This document shows, one piece after another, positions 1 through 13,574 of a stretch of 64,000 nucleotides of DNA. The notes below the pieces were generated by a model that was not told the origin of the DNA, made no database searches, and worked only from the letters and a program-made list of their open reading frames with translations. The first letter of the stretch is position 1; each line of letters opens with the position of its first letter. This DNA is from Magnetospira sp. QH-2 (GTDB lineage: Bacteria > Pseudomonadota > Alphaproteobacteria > Rhodospirillales > Magnetospiraceae): the NCBI RefSeq assembly GCF_000968135.1, contig NZ_FO538765.1, forward strand, positions 2,802,001-2,866,000, in the 5' to 3' direction. The position numbers and the translations under genes were made by a program.

Positions 1-4894
<4,894 letters not shown>

Positions 4895-5178
4895 GGAGGC
4901 TCCTCGCCTGGCAGGTTACACGTCCGGGTTTCGGTCCCGACCGCCGTTGTCGGACACCGTGACCCAGAGGGTCCTTTGCGGACAGGTCGGCCCCGATTAA
5001 TCGGCTTTCCTGTCCATCCCCATCCGGCCTCCCGGCCTCGGCGCGGCCAATCCTGCCCGGATAGGGTTGAAGAATTTCTAAACCAATAGCCGGAGGTCGG
5101 TGCCCGCCTTGGAACACCACCCTCCGGAATTTGATGTTTCGGCTGCCAGGCAGCCGATGGTCACAGGGAAAACCCTGC
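4895..5178 (-). other. rplL-rpoB intergenic region with hairpin
   Basis: This 284-base gap has no credible gene. It contains a short stem (CGGCTG/CAGCCG, five-base loop) at about 5141-5155 in the transcript just after rplL, without a T tract. In other bacteria the rplL-rpoB gap carries a partial attenuator or RNase III site that lowers rpoB relative to L7/L12; that role is inferred here only from position. Confidence 0.4.
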
Positions 5179-5559
5179 TTACTTGACTTCGACGCCAGCG
5201 CCAGCTGCTTCGAGCTTCTTCTTCAGCTCTTCGGCTTCGTCCTTGGGCACGCCTTCCTTGACGGGCTTCGGGGCGCCTTCGACCAGGTCCTTGGCTTCTT
5301 TCAGGCCAAGACCGGTGATGGCCCGGACTTCCTTGATGACATTGATCTTCTTCTCACCAGCAGAAGTCAGGATGACATCAAACTCGGTCTTTTCCTCGGC
5401 GGCTTCGCCACCACCGGCGGCACCGGGCATGGCGGCCACGGCCACCGGAGCAGCGGCGGCGGACACGCCCCACTTGTCTTCCAGCAGCTTGGACAATTCG
5501 GCGGCTTCCAGCACGGTCAGTGCGGACAGTTCTTCGGCAATTTTCTCAAGATCGGCCAT
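5179..5559 (-). CDS. rplL: 50S ribosomal protein L7/L12
   Basis: The 126-residue acidic, alanine-rich stalk protein that recruits translation factors to the ribosome. It has the N-terminal dimerisation helix ([20 protein letters not shown]), the Ala/Gly-rich hinge around residues 35-55, and the C-terminal domain with the factor-binding stretch [20 protein letters not shown]. It lies 51 bases after rplJ in the same transcript. Length and domain order are typical. Confidence 0.98.
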   Translation of the reverse strand: MADLEKIAEELSALTVLEAAELSKLLEDKWGVSAAAAPVAVAAMPGAAGGGEAAEEKTEFDVILTSAGEKKINVIKEVRAITGLGLKEAKDLVEGAPKPVKEGVPKDEAEELKKKLEAAGAGVEVK

Positions 5560-5610
5560 TACAAAACACTCCTATTGGCATGGCTTGGACTATAAGTACG
5601 TCTCAATCGG

Positions 5611-6129
5611 TCAGGCAGCTTCACCCTTTTCACCGTATGCACCGAAAACACGCGCCAGTTGCCCGGCGGGAGCTTGCAGTACACCAGCCACCTTGGTGGC
5701 CGGGGCGGCGAGAAGGCCGACGAGCTTGCCGCGCAGTTCGTCCAAAGACGGCAGCGAGGCCAGGGCTTTCACCCCATCGGAATCGAGGAGCTGGTTTCCC
5801 AGCGAGCCACCGAGAACAACGAGCTTGTCGTTCTTCTTGGCGAACTCCACAGCGACCTTGGCCGCGGCTACCGGATCTTCCGAGTAAGCCATGGCGGTGG
5901 GGCCGGTGAACATGTCCTTCAATCCCTCGTAGTCGGTTCCTTCGAGGGCGAGACGGGTGAGCCGATTTTTCGTCACTTGGAATTGGGCGCCCGCTTCACG
6001 CATCTTCGCGCGGAGGTCGGTCAACTCGCTCACCGTCATCCCTGTAAAGTGGGTGACGACGACGAGGGACGTATCCCCGAACGTCTGATGCATTGAAGCG
6101 ACCAGTTCCTGCTTCTCAGTGCGGTCCAC
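5611..6129 (-). CDS. rplJ: 50S ribosomal protein L10
   Basis: L10 anchors the L7/L12 dimers to 23S rRNA and usually represses its own operon through the leader. I take the GTG at 6127-6129 as start: it gives VDRTEKQELVASMHQ, matching family N termini, and has GGAG seven bases upstream. An in-frame GTG at 6145-6147 with GGAAGGG upstream would add six residues and cannot be excluded. Conserved VVTHFTGMTVSELTDLR and the L12-binding C-terminal helix are present. Length is 172 residues from the chosen start. Confidence 0.96.
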   Translation of the reverse strand: MDRTEKQELVASMHQTFGDTSLVVVTHFTGMTVSELTDLRAKMREAGAQFQVTKNRLTRLALEGTDYEGLKDMFTGPTAMAYSEDPVAAAKVAVEFAKKNDKLVVLGGSLGNQLLDSDGVKALASLPSLDELRGKLVGLLAAPATKVAGVLQAPAGQLARVFGAYGEKGEAA

Positions 6130-6434
6130 GGTTCGTCTCCGTTGCACGGTGTCCCTTCCGGCCGAAACCTTCGGGGACGTTTAGGACTTAAGGTTCCCCC
6201 GTTGCCGGAGGAGCCCGGTTCATCCTGTCCAGAGCAGCAGTCCAAGCCGTTTCAAGGGGCGGCGAAGCGCGATCCTGTCAACGGTTTGCTCTCTGTCTGC
6301 GTGGGCTCTGCGAGGATTAAGCCTCCAGGCAAACGGGCCCTTCGGCACCCACGGTCTCGGACAGGTCGGATCCTCGAAAGAGGATCCTGACACCGCCGGA
6401 AACCTCCGGCGGCGCATTCGGATTTCCGTCCCGG
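6130..6434 (-). promoter_or_regulatory. rplJL leader (putative L10 leader RNA)
   Basis: The roughly 300 untranslated bases between rplA and rplJ hold two strong hairpins: an eight-pair stem with a four-base loop at 6368-6387 (GGATCCTC/GAGGATCC) and an eight-pair stem at 6393-6412 (CCGCCGGA/TCCGGCGG). A long leader here fits the autoregulatory L10 leader known from many bacteria, in which L10-(L12)4 binds and represses rplJL. The hairpins are visible; the L10 binding role is inferred from position. Confidence 0.55.
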
Positions 6435-7130
6435 TCAGGCAACCAGGTTGGAGATGTTCAACTTGACGCCCGGCCCCTGAGAAGAGCTCAAGGTGGCGCG
6501 CAGGAAATAAGATCCCTTGGCGCCCGAGGGCTTGGCCTTGCTCAGCGCGTTGACCAGGGCCTGGGCATTTTCCAGGATCTGAGCCTCGGTGAAGCTGGCT
6601 TTGCCGATCCCGGCATGGATGATGCCCGCCTTCTCGACCCGGAACTCGATCTGTCCGCCTTTGGCCGCTTTCACGGCTTCGGCCACATTGGGGGTCACGG
6701 TGCCCAGCTTGGGGTTCGGCATCAGACCGCGCGGGCCGAGGATTTTTCCCAGACGACCAACCACCGGCATCATGTCCGGGGTGGCGATGCAGCGATCGAA
6801 ATCAGCCTCGCCCTTTTGGATTTTCTCGGCCAGGTCCTCGGCGCCGACCAAGTCGGCGCCAGCACCAGTAGCCTCCTCGGCCTTGGCGTCTTTGGCGAAT
6901 ACCGCCACGCGGACGGTCTTGCCGGTGCCGTTGGGCAGGGCGATCATGCCCCGGACCATCTGGTCGGCGTGACGCGGATCGACGCCCAGGCAAACCGCCA
7001 TTTCCACGGTTTCGTCGAATTTGGCAGTGGCCCGTTCCTTGACCATCTTCACCGCATCGGCGAGATCATAATGCTGATTGCGGTCCAGGCCTTCGGCCGC
7101 ACTGCGCAAACGCTTTCCTTTTTTCGCCAT
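6435..7130 (-). CDS. rplA: 50S ribosomal protein L1
   Basis: L1 of the ribosomal L1 stalk, which also acts as translational repressor of the L11 operon in many bacteria. I chose the ATG at 7128-7130 ([14 protein letters not shown]), seven residues inside the longest frame, because it matches family N termini and starts five bases after rplK stops. It is 231 residues. The signature GxxMPNPKxGTV ([16 protein letters not shown]) and the [15 protein letters not shown] block are clear. Confidence 0.97.
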   Translation of the reverse strand: MAKKGKRLRSAAEGLDRNQHYDLADAVKMVKERATAKFDETVEMAVCLGVDPRHADQMVRGMIALPNGTGKTVRVAVFAKDAKAEEATGAGADLVGAEDLAEKIQKGEADFDRCIATPDMMPVVGRLGKILGPRGLMPNPKLGTVTPNVAEAVKAAKGGQIEFRVEKAGIIHAGIGKASFTEAQILENAQALVNALSKAKPSGAKGSYFLRATLSSSQGPGVKLNISNLVA

Positions 7131-7134
7131 CGTA

Positions 7135-7563
7135 CTACTCCGATACCTCAATGCCCATGGAGCGAGCGGTCCCGGCCAGCATGGCCACGGCGCCTTCCAC
7201 GTCGTTGGAGTTCAGGTCGGCTTTCTTCTGCTCGGCAATTTCGCGGAGCTGCTCGACCGTGACTGTTCCGTTGAGTTCCACACCCGGGTTGCTGGATCCC
7301 TTCGAGAGTCCGGCAGCCTTTTTGATGAAGAAGCTCGCGGGCGGCGATTTGGTAACGAATGTAAACGACTTGTCGGCATAGACCGTAATCACCACGGGAA
7401 TGGGCATGCCCTGTTCCATCTGCTGGGTAGAGGCGTTGAACGCCTTGCAGAATTCCATGATGTTCACGCCGGCCTGACCGAGCGCGGGGCCGACCGGCGG
7501 CGAAGGATTCGCCTGACCGGCAGCAATTTGCAGCTTGATATAGCCGCTGATCTTCTTTGCCAT
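7135..7563 (-). CDS. rplK: 50S ribosomal protein L11
   Basis: The 142-residue protein of the GTPase-associated centre. The N-terminal [26 protein letters not shown] motif region is intact, as is the rRNA-binding C-terminal domain ending TARSMGIEV. It is followed four bases later by rplA, the usual L11 operon pair, and lies about 100 bases after nusG. Confidence 0.98.
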   Translation of the reverse strand: MAKKISGYIKLQIAAGQANPSPPVGPALGQAGVNIMEFCKAFNASTQQMEQGMPIPVVITVYADKSFTFVTKSPPASFFIKKAAGLSKGSSNPGVELNGTVTVEQLREIAEQKKADLNSNDVEGAVAMLAGTARSMGIEVSE

Positions 7564-7664
7564 TATCTGTCCTCAGTTCCTGTGGTCACTGGGTTCGCGG
7601 TACGGCCATGGCGGGCCTCCCGCGGCTTGACCGCCCGGCATGCCGCCGAACGGAATTCAAAATC

Positions 7665-8198
7665 CTATAGCTTCTCGACCTGAGCGTATTCCAGGTCCAC
7701 CGGAGTCGAGCGGCCAAAGATGGAAACCGCGACCTTGAGCCGGGCCTTTTCCTCGTCCACTTCCTCGACCACGCCGTTAAACGAGGTAAAGGGACCGTCG
7801 CTGACTCGAACCTGCTCGCCCACCTCGAAGGTGATGGAGGGCTTGGGCCGCTCAATGCCTTCTTGCACCTGGTTGAGGATCCGTTGGGCCTCTTTCTCGC
7901 TGATCGGGATCGGTCGAACGCCGCCGCCGCCCAGGAAGCCGGTTACCTTCGGAGTCTCCTTGACCAAATGCCAGGATTCGTCGGTCATCTCCATCTTGGC
8001 CAGCACGTAGCCGGGGAAGAACTTGCGCTCGGCGTTGACTTTCGCCCCGCGGCGCATTTCCACCACTTCCTCGGTCGGTACCAGCACTTGCTCAAACAGG
8101 TCTTCCATGCCCTTTTGGCGGATCTGTTCCTCGATGGACTGGGCCACCTTCTTTTCGAAGCCCGAATAAACGTGAATCACATACCAACGGTAGGCCAT
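7665..8198 (-). CDS. nusG: Transcription termination/antitermination factor NusG
   Basis: NusG binds RNA polymerase and couples it to Rho or to ribosomal protein S10. The start [17 protein letters not shown] at 8196-8198 is chosen over a longer in-frame extension by homology; it lies four bases after secE. The NGN domain holds [12 protein letters not shown] and the C-terminal KOW domain holds [19 protein letters not shown]. It is 177 residues, typical length. Confidence 0.97.
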   Translation of the reverse strand: MAYRWYVIHVYSGFEKKVAQSIEEQIRQKGMEDLFEQVLVPTEEVVEMRRGAKVNAERKFFPGYVLAKMEMTDESWHLVKETPKVTGFLGGGGVRPIPISEKEAQRILNQVQEGIERPKPSITFEVGEQVRVSDGPFTSFNGVVEEVDEEKARLKVAVSIFGRSTPVDLEYAQVEKL

Positions 8199-8202
8199 GA
8201 CG

Positions 8203-8400
8203 TCAGCCCCCCAGACCGAAGATGAACTTGACGCCGCTCGACAGCGCCCAGTCAACGACCAGGAAAAACAGCGCGGCCAAAATCACCATGACAAATACCA
8301 TGCCGGTGGTGATGCTGGTTTCCTTGCGCGACGGCCAAGTTACCTTGGCTCCTTCCTGGCGCACCTCGCGCAAGAACTGCGACGGATTGGTCTTGGCCAT
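8203..8400 (-). CDS. secE: Preprotein translocase subunit SecE
   Basis: Short single-span SecE of 65 residues, the form found in most alphaproteobacteria. It stabilises SecY in the inner-membrane SecYEG channel. The start [17 protein letters not shown] (ATG 8398-8400) matches the family. The conserved amphipathic stretch KVTWPSRKE is followed by one hydrophobic span of about 20 residues. It forms an operon with nusG, four bases downstream. Confidence 0.95.
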   Translation of the reverse strand: MAKTNPSQFLREVRQEGAKVTWPSRKETSITTGMVFVMVILAALFFLVVDWALSSGVKFIFGLGG

Positions 8401-8469
8401 GTTCGGTCTTCTCGTCCTCTGATGGGGCAACCACCCCGGATCTCCGGCCAGAGCCGAAAATCATGAAAA

Positions 8470-8545
8470 TGGCAGGGGCACCAGGGTTCGAACCCGGGAC
8501 CTGCGGTTTTGGAGACCGCCGCTCTACCAGCTGAGCTATACCCCT
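8470..8545 (-). tRNA. tRNA-Trp (anticodon CCA)
   Basis: Seventy-six bases with encoded CCA end. The acceptor stem AGGGGTA pairs with TGCCCCT, the D arm is GCTCAGCTGGTAGAGC, the anticodon loop is CTCCAAA and the T arm contains GGTTCGAACC. The gene sits between tuf and secE, a common alphaproteobacterial arrangement. Confidence 0.97.
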
Positions 8546-8557
8546 ACAACTGCTTCA

Positions 8558-8581
8558 CCCCGGATCGCGAACGGTCCGGGG
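8558..8581 (-). other. Hairpin between tuf and tRNA-Trp
   Basis: A perfect seven-pair GC-rich stem (CCCCGGA/TCCGGGG) with a ten-base loop in the tuf to tRNA-Trp spacer. No T tract follows in the minus direction, so it is more likely a processing or pausing structure than an intrinsic terminator. Confidence 0.4.
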
Positions 8582-8653
8582 AGCACGGGCGGTTGGATCT
8601 CGAAATCGGATCCATCCGCCCTATATAACCGCGAATGCGGCACCCGCCAAGCG

Positions 8654-9844
<1,191 letters not shown>

Positions 9845-9919
9845 CGTCGCGCCTCTCGTTCCCTGGCCCTAAAAAAAACGTCCAAACTTCAATTCGTCCG
9901 TATGTCCCGGCGGGGCGGA

Positions 9920-9994
<75 letters not shown>

Positions 9995-10047
9995 CACCAA
10001 ACCTGCCGCCCGTCGGCACCCGGTTCCAAAACGATGCCCCAAAGCGA

Positions 10048-10132
10048 TGGTGGAGGGGGTTGGATTCGAACCAACGTAGGCATAGCCAACGGGTTTACAG
10101 CCCGTCCCCTTTAGCCACTCGGGCACCCCTCC
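10048..10132 (-). tRNA. tRNA-Tyr (anticodon GTA)
   Basis: Eighty-five bases with encoded CCA and the long variable arm expected for tRNA-Tyr. The acceptor stem GGAGGGG pairs with CCCCTCC, the anticodon loop is CTGTAAA, and the T loop is GTTCGAATC. It is the first gene of the tRNA-tuf transcript. Its promoter should lie in the gap 10,133-10,295 that separates it from the divergent rlmB. Confidence 0.97.
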
Positions 10133-10295
10133 GGTACCGATCTGGGACATGCGGTTTCCCGCACCCGGTCAAACGGAAGCCCGGTCTATGGGATAGGAGG
10201 GGGGCTTGTCAACTCCAAACGCCGCGAAACGCACAATTTTTAGCGTTTTCGCGACCCCCTCCCCCAACCCCGCCGGACATGCTAAAAGAAGCGCC

Positions 10296-11171
10296 ATGAG
10301 CAAACGTCCCCGCCCTCCCCGTTCGGCCTCCCGGAATCAATCTGGCAAGTCCCCAGGTAAGTCCCTTGGCAAGCCGTCTGGCAAGCCCTTGGGCACGCCT
10401 TCGCCACCTCGCAGGGCGGAGCGCCGCAAACCGGCATCTTCCATGGCGGGGGATGCAACCTGGATTTGGGGCACGCATCCCGTACAGGCGGCTTGGACCA
10501 ACCCGGACCGGCGGTTGCTCCGGCTCATTGGCACCAGCGAAGCGCTCAAGACCCTGACCAGCTTGCCGGATCGACCGCACCCGGAATCCCTGACGCGCGG
10601 AGAGATAACCCAGGTTCTTCCCGAGGGCGCCTTGCATCAGGGATTGGCTGCCCTGATTCGCCCCCTGCCCGAACGTTTCGTGGAAGATCTGGCCGGAGAC
10701 TGCGCCGACGATTCCCAGGCTCTCGTGGTGGTCCTGGATCGGGCCAACGACCCACACAATATCGGGGCTGTGTTGCGCTCGGCCGCGGCATTTGGCGCGC
10801 GCGCTCTGATTCTCCCCCGCCACCACGCACCCGATGTCACCGGAGTCATGGCCAAGGCCGCCTGTGGGGCCCTGGAGCGGGTGCCGCTGATCCAGGTGCC
10901 CAATATCTCCCGCGCCTTAGGGACCTTGAAAGAATCGGGGTTTTGGTGTGTCGGGTTGGATGGCCGGGCGGACTCAGATTTGCCGACCCTTGATCTGAAC
11001 GGGCGCACGGCGCTGGTCATGGGGTCCGAGGGAGATGGCCTGCGGCGGCTGACCCGTGAAACCTGCGACCTGTTGGCCCGCATTCCCATGACCTCCGCGG
11101 TGGAAAGCCTGAACTTGTCCAACGCAGCGGCGATTGCGCTATATGAAATTGCCCGGCGACGAACGGCCTAA
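10296..11171 (+). CDS. rlmB: TrmH/SpoU-family rRNA 2'-O-methyltransferase (RlmB-like)
   Basis: A SPOUT-class methyltransferase, probably for ribose methylation of 23S rRNA G2251. The start MSKRPRPPRSAS at 10,296 is preferred to a longer frame from 10,206. A basic, Pro/Gly/Lys-rich tail of about 50 residues precedes the substrate-binding domain (WIWGTHPVQAAWTNPDRRL). The SPOUT motifs follow: LDRANDPHNIGAVLRSAAAFGA, ALVMGSEGDGLRRLT and MTSAVESLNLSNAAAIALYE. It has 291 residues. The TAA stop overlaps the first bases of a MITE end. The assignment to RlmB rather than another SpoU member rests on overall similarity. Confidence 0.88.
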   Translation: MSKRPRPPRSASRNQSGKSPGKSLGKPSGKPLGTPSPPRRAERRKPASSMAGDATWIWGTHPVQAAWTNPDRRLLRLIGTSEALKTLTSLPDRPHPESLTRGEITQVLPEGALHQGLAALIRPLPERFVEDLAGDCADDSQALVVVLDRANDPHNIGAVLRSAAAFGARALILPRHHAPDVTGVMAKAACGALERVPLIQVPNISRALGTLKESGFWCVGLDGRADSDLPTLDLNGRTALVMGSEGDGLRRLTRETCDLLARIPMTSAVESLNLSNAAAIALYEIARRRTA

Positions 11172-11180
11172 CAGGCTGCT
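11169..11180 (-). repeat. MITE copy 1, terminal fragment (cut by IS110)
   Basis: TAACAGGCTGCT, the outer 12 bases of the MITE terminal inverted repeat. The remainder of this MITE is at 12,571-12,714, beyond the IS110 insertion. The first three bases serve as the stop codon of rlmB. Confidence 0.7.
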
Positions 11181-11182
11181 TC

Positions 11183-11427
11183 TTCTGTAATCGAGTCATT
11201 TGAGTCAAGCTGATTTCCAAGCCGTCGGTTTGAACCTGGGTTATGTGGCGCCCTTTGCTTCTGTCCGCGGTCGACGTCGTCGCCGCATGATGGGGATCAA
11301 GGGGGATCGGGTGCAGCAATCTGAAAAGCGTGGTCTTACGCCACTGCAGCCTGCGCGCTGTCATCCGAGCCCCGCGCGTCGCCACGCGTCCTGGCCGCCC
11401 TTCAGGCGATCTCGGTTTTCGCTGTGT
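11183..11427 (-). ncRNA. Putative seekRNA/bridge RNA of IS110 copy 1
   Basis: The non-coding tract downstream of the transposase, identical in its core to those of copies 2 and 3. It contains the segments CAGGCTGC and TTTTCAG flanking a GTGG/CCAC hairpin (about 11,318-11,350). These match the two halves of the insertion site, one as reverse complement and one directly. RNA ends cannot be set from sequence. See the entry for copy 2 for exact positions of the segments. Confidence 0.5.
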
Positions 11428-12459
11428 TTAGATGGCGGTCTCCTCCTTGCGGTACTGGAAGTCCGTGCCGTCGATCCACATGCGATGCATGATTACGGCG
11501 AGACGCCGGGCAACGGCTACCTTGGCGCGTTTCATCCCGCGCCTTTTGGCGACCGCGAGCCCCCAGTGTTTGAGCCAGGACCAACGGCGGGTTCGAGTGA
11601 GAAGTGCATTGGCGGCCTCGAACAAAAGCCAACGAACCATGGCATCTCCGCACTTGCTGATGGGGCCGCTTCGGTCCTGCTCTCCCGAGGCGTATCTGCG
11701 TGGGACAAGCCCGAAGTGGGCGCCGACCATGACCGACTTTTGAAACCGTTCCGGCACGTCGAGTCCTGTCCTGAAAGCGAGGGCGGTAACCGGGCCGACG
11801 CCGGGAACGGTCATCAGGCGCCGGCAAACGCTATCATCGCGCGCAGCGGCATGAACCTGCCGGTCGAGCTTGTCGAGTTGTTCGAGCAAGGCTTGGCGCG
11901 CAAGCAAGAGCGGCTCGGCGGCTGCGCTGAGGTGCGGGTTATCAGCCGTCAATTCCCGAACCCGCGCCGCGAAAAGGCGTCCGCGCGCCATACCGACCTT
12001 GAGGCCGAAAGCTTTCAATGTTCCTCGTACCGTATTGGACAACTGACGGACCTGATGAACCAGGGTCTCCCGATGGGTCAGCACCATCCGGAGCTCCTGA
12101 CTGCGCGCGGTCTTGACGTGGGTCGCGCGGTACAAACCGGTCCGCATCGCCTGGCTGATCAAGCGGGCGTCGCGACGGTCCGTCTTGACTGGGCTGGCGC
12201 TGGCAAAGGCCTTCATTTGCCGGGTCTCGATACAAATCACAGGGAGGCCCCGACTGGACAGTCCTGCGGGCAGCCAAGGCGCCAGAGGGCCAGCTTCCAA
12301 CCCAATTCGCGCAAAGCCACGCCCGCTTTCCTCGAGCCAAGTGGCGACCGCCTCGGGTGTGCTTGACACCTTGCCTTCGCGAATGACGGTTCCCTTTGCA
12401 TCAATCTCACAGATCGAAATGCTTGCCATCGATACGTCCATTCCAACAAAATACTCCAT
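11428..12459 (-). CDS. IS110-family transposase (copy 1)
   Basis: DEDD-type transposase of 343 residues from MEYFVGMDVSMAS, whose ATG has GAGGAG upstream. The N-terminal RuvC-like domain has the first Asp in GMDVSMASISICEID and further acidic residues in VKTDRRDARL. The C-terminal Transposase_20 domain has VPGVGPVTALAFRTG and the conserved serine region YASGEQDRSGPISKCGDAMVRWLL. It differs from the other copies by single residues (for example LPAG where they have LYAG). A long antisense frame over it is a shadow. Confidence 0.93.
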   Translation of the reverse strand: MEYFVGMDVSMASISICEIDAKGTVIREGKVSSTPEAVATWLEESGRGFARIGLEAGPLAPWLPAGLSSRGLPVICIETRQMKAFASASPVKTDRRDARLISQAMRTGLYRATHVKTARSQELRMVLTHRETLVHQVRQLSNTVRGTLKAFGLKVGMARGRLFAARVRELTADNPHLSAAAEPLLLARQALLEQLDKLDRQVHAAARDDSVCRRLMTVPGVGPVTALAFRTGLDVPERFQKSVMVGAHFGLVPRRYASGEQDRSGPISKCGDAMVRWLLFEAANALLTRTRRWSWLKHWGLAVAKRRGMKRAKVAVARRLAVIMHRMWIDGTDFQYRKEETAI

Positions 12460-12570
12460 AGCTGGTCTCCTCTGTTCCATGTCCAGGAATTGACCCGGAT
12501 ACTTGATCAAGACCGAGTGTGGAGACCAGCTGACTGTTTAGGCAATCCCTGACTGCTCGATTACCGCCAT

Positions 12571-12714
12571 CTGAAAAAGTGTTGCCCTACGGCCCGCCTC
12601 GCCCTTCGACAAGCTCAGGGTGAGGCTAACATGTTGAAAGGTCAAAGGCTCTCATGCTGAGCGTGTCGAAGCATGTGTCGCCAGACGCTCGAAATCGGAC
12701 TTCTTCTGCAGCCT
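12571..12714 (-). repeat. MITE copy 1, main body
   Basis: Non-coding palindromic repeat of about 150 bp with terminal inverted repeats of the type TAACAGGCTGCTGAAAAAGT. Internal arms contain CTTCGACAAGCTCAG and its near complement, so the single strand can fold into a long hairpin. This copy is in the opposite orientation to those at 57.3 and 63.6 kb, and its far end is degenerate (CTTCTTCTGCAGCCT). It was separated from its outer 12 bases by IS110 insertion. Confidence 0.75.
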
Positions 12715-12782
12715 TTCGCCTGTCGGATCCGGTCGGACCCGGTGGACAGGCGCGACTATACTGGCATTAAACACGACGAGAT

Positions 12783-13280
12783 CTATTCGATGGTCATCCG
12801 GCGATCGGGTCCGGTGCGCTTGGGGTCATTGGAGCGGCGCCGGTTGGGGCCGAAATAGGTGGCCGAGCGCACAAAAGGCCGAGGTTTCATGATGACCTTG
12901 ACCACCGCATTATAAAGAGACAGGGGCGAAACCGGCTTGGCCAGGATCTCGTTGATGCCGCTGTCTCGGGCGCCTTCGATAACGGCAATCCGCGACCAGG
13001 ACGTAATCATGATAATCGGGATATAGGCATTGGCGGTGATGCCCCGGGTGCGCACCTGCTTTGTGAAGTCGCTGCCATTCATGTTGGGCAACAACCAATC
13101 GACGAGCAGAATGTCGGGCTGAAATCCGGATCTCAGCAACGTAATGGCATCCTCGGCACTGGGCACCACTTCGACTCGAGCGACTTTCAGATTCTTGAGA
13201 ATCGACACAGCCAGTCGGGCGGAGAACCGATTGTCCTCAACCAACAGAAAAGTAACATTCTGAAGATTTAACGATTCCAT
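12783..13280 (-). CDS. Single-domain response regulator (CheY-like)
   Basis: A 165-residue receiver protein. The acidic pair (LLVEDNRFS), the phospho-acceptor Asp in ILLVDWLLPNMNG, the switch Thr in IIMITSWS and the Lys in ILAKPVSP are all present, so it should be phosphorylatable. The receiver is followed by a basic tail of about 40 residues with two GPxRR motifs and no output domain. It is divergent from the proline-rich receiver protein at 13,575. No kinase is adjacent; chemotaxis or a diffusible phosphorelay is possible. Confidence 0.88.
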   Translation of the reverse strand: MESLNLQNVTFLLVEDNRFSARLAVSILKNLKVARVEVVPSAEDAITLLRSGFQPDILLVDWLLPNMNGSDFTKQVRTRGITANAYIPIIMITSWSRIAVIEGARDSGINEILAKPVSPLSLYNAVVKVIMKPRPFVRSATYFGPNRRRSNDPKRTGPDRRMTIE

Positions 13281-13574
13281 CTACGTTTCCGGATCACATG
13301 GCACCTCGCTCCCAGTGTATTATTAAAATGATTAACCATTGGTGCCTATTCACCTATAACCAAGATCCCCTTGGCAACGCAATGCTTTTTGACCAACCAA
13401 TCCTGATTGATAGCCTTTTTTGTCGGGATTCATCGTTCATGAACCCTTTGCGGTTAGACTGGTGAACCGGGCTTGAAATCATGGCATACTCAATCGTGGT
13501 CCCTTCCCCCGGCCCAAGGGGGTCAAAAATCCAAACCAGCGGCCCCACCGCCGCCCCAAGGAGTTTCGGGATAA
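13281..13574. promoter_or_regulatory. Divergent intergenic region between two receiver genes
   Basis: These 294 bases separate two divergently read receiver-domain genes and must hold both promoters. The tract is AT-richer than its surroundings around 13,315-13,345. AAGGAG at 13,558-13,563 is the likely ribosome binding site for the GTG at 13,575. I could not pick out unambiguous -35/-10 boxes. Confidence 0.35.

Larger units (their letters stand above)
11181..12572 (-). mobile_element. IS110-family (IS1111-type) insertion sequence, copy 1
   Basis: About 1392 bp, transposase on the minus strand. The ends were found by comparing the copies: the dinucleotide CT occurs at both junctions (11,179-11,180 and 12,571-12,572), and the flanks rejoin to a MITE end. 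Subterminal 9-bp inverted repeats GTAATCGAG lie at 11,187-11,195 and 12,556-12,564, about six bases inside each end, which is the IS1111 subgroup pattern. The transposase is followed by about 245 non-coding bases. Compared with copy 3 it has three extra bases at the right end. Confidence 0.88.

Noticed and set aside
11200-12366. A 388-codon frame antisense to each IS110 transposase (also at 43,667-44,833 and 55,946-57,112)
   Set aside because: It is conserved only because the copies are nearly identical; it has no ribosome site, matches no family I know, and lies opposite a clear transposase.
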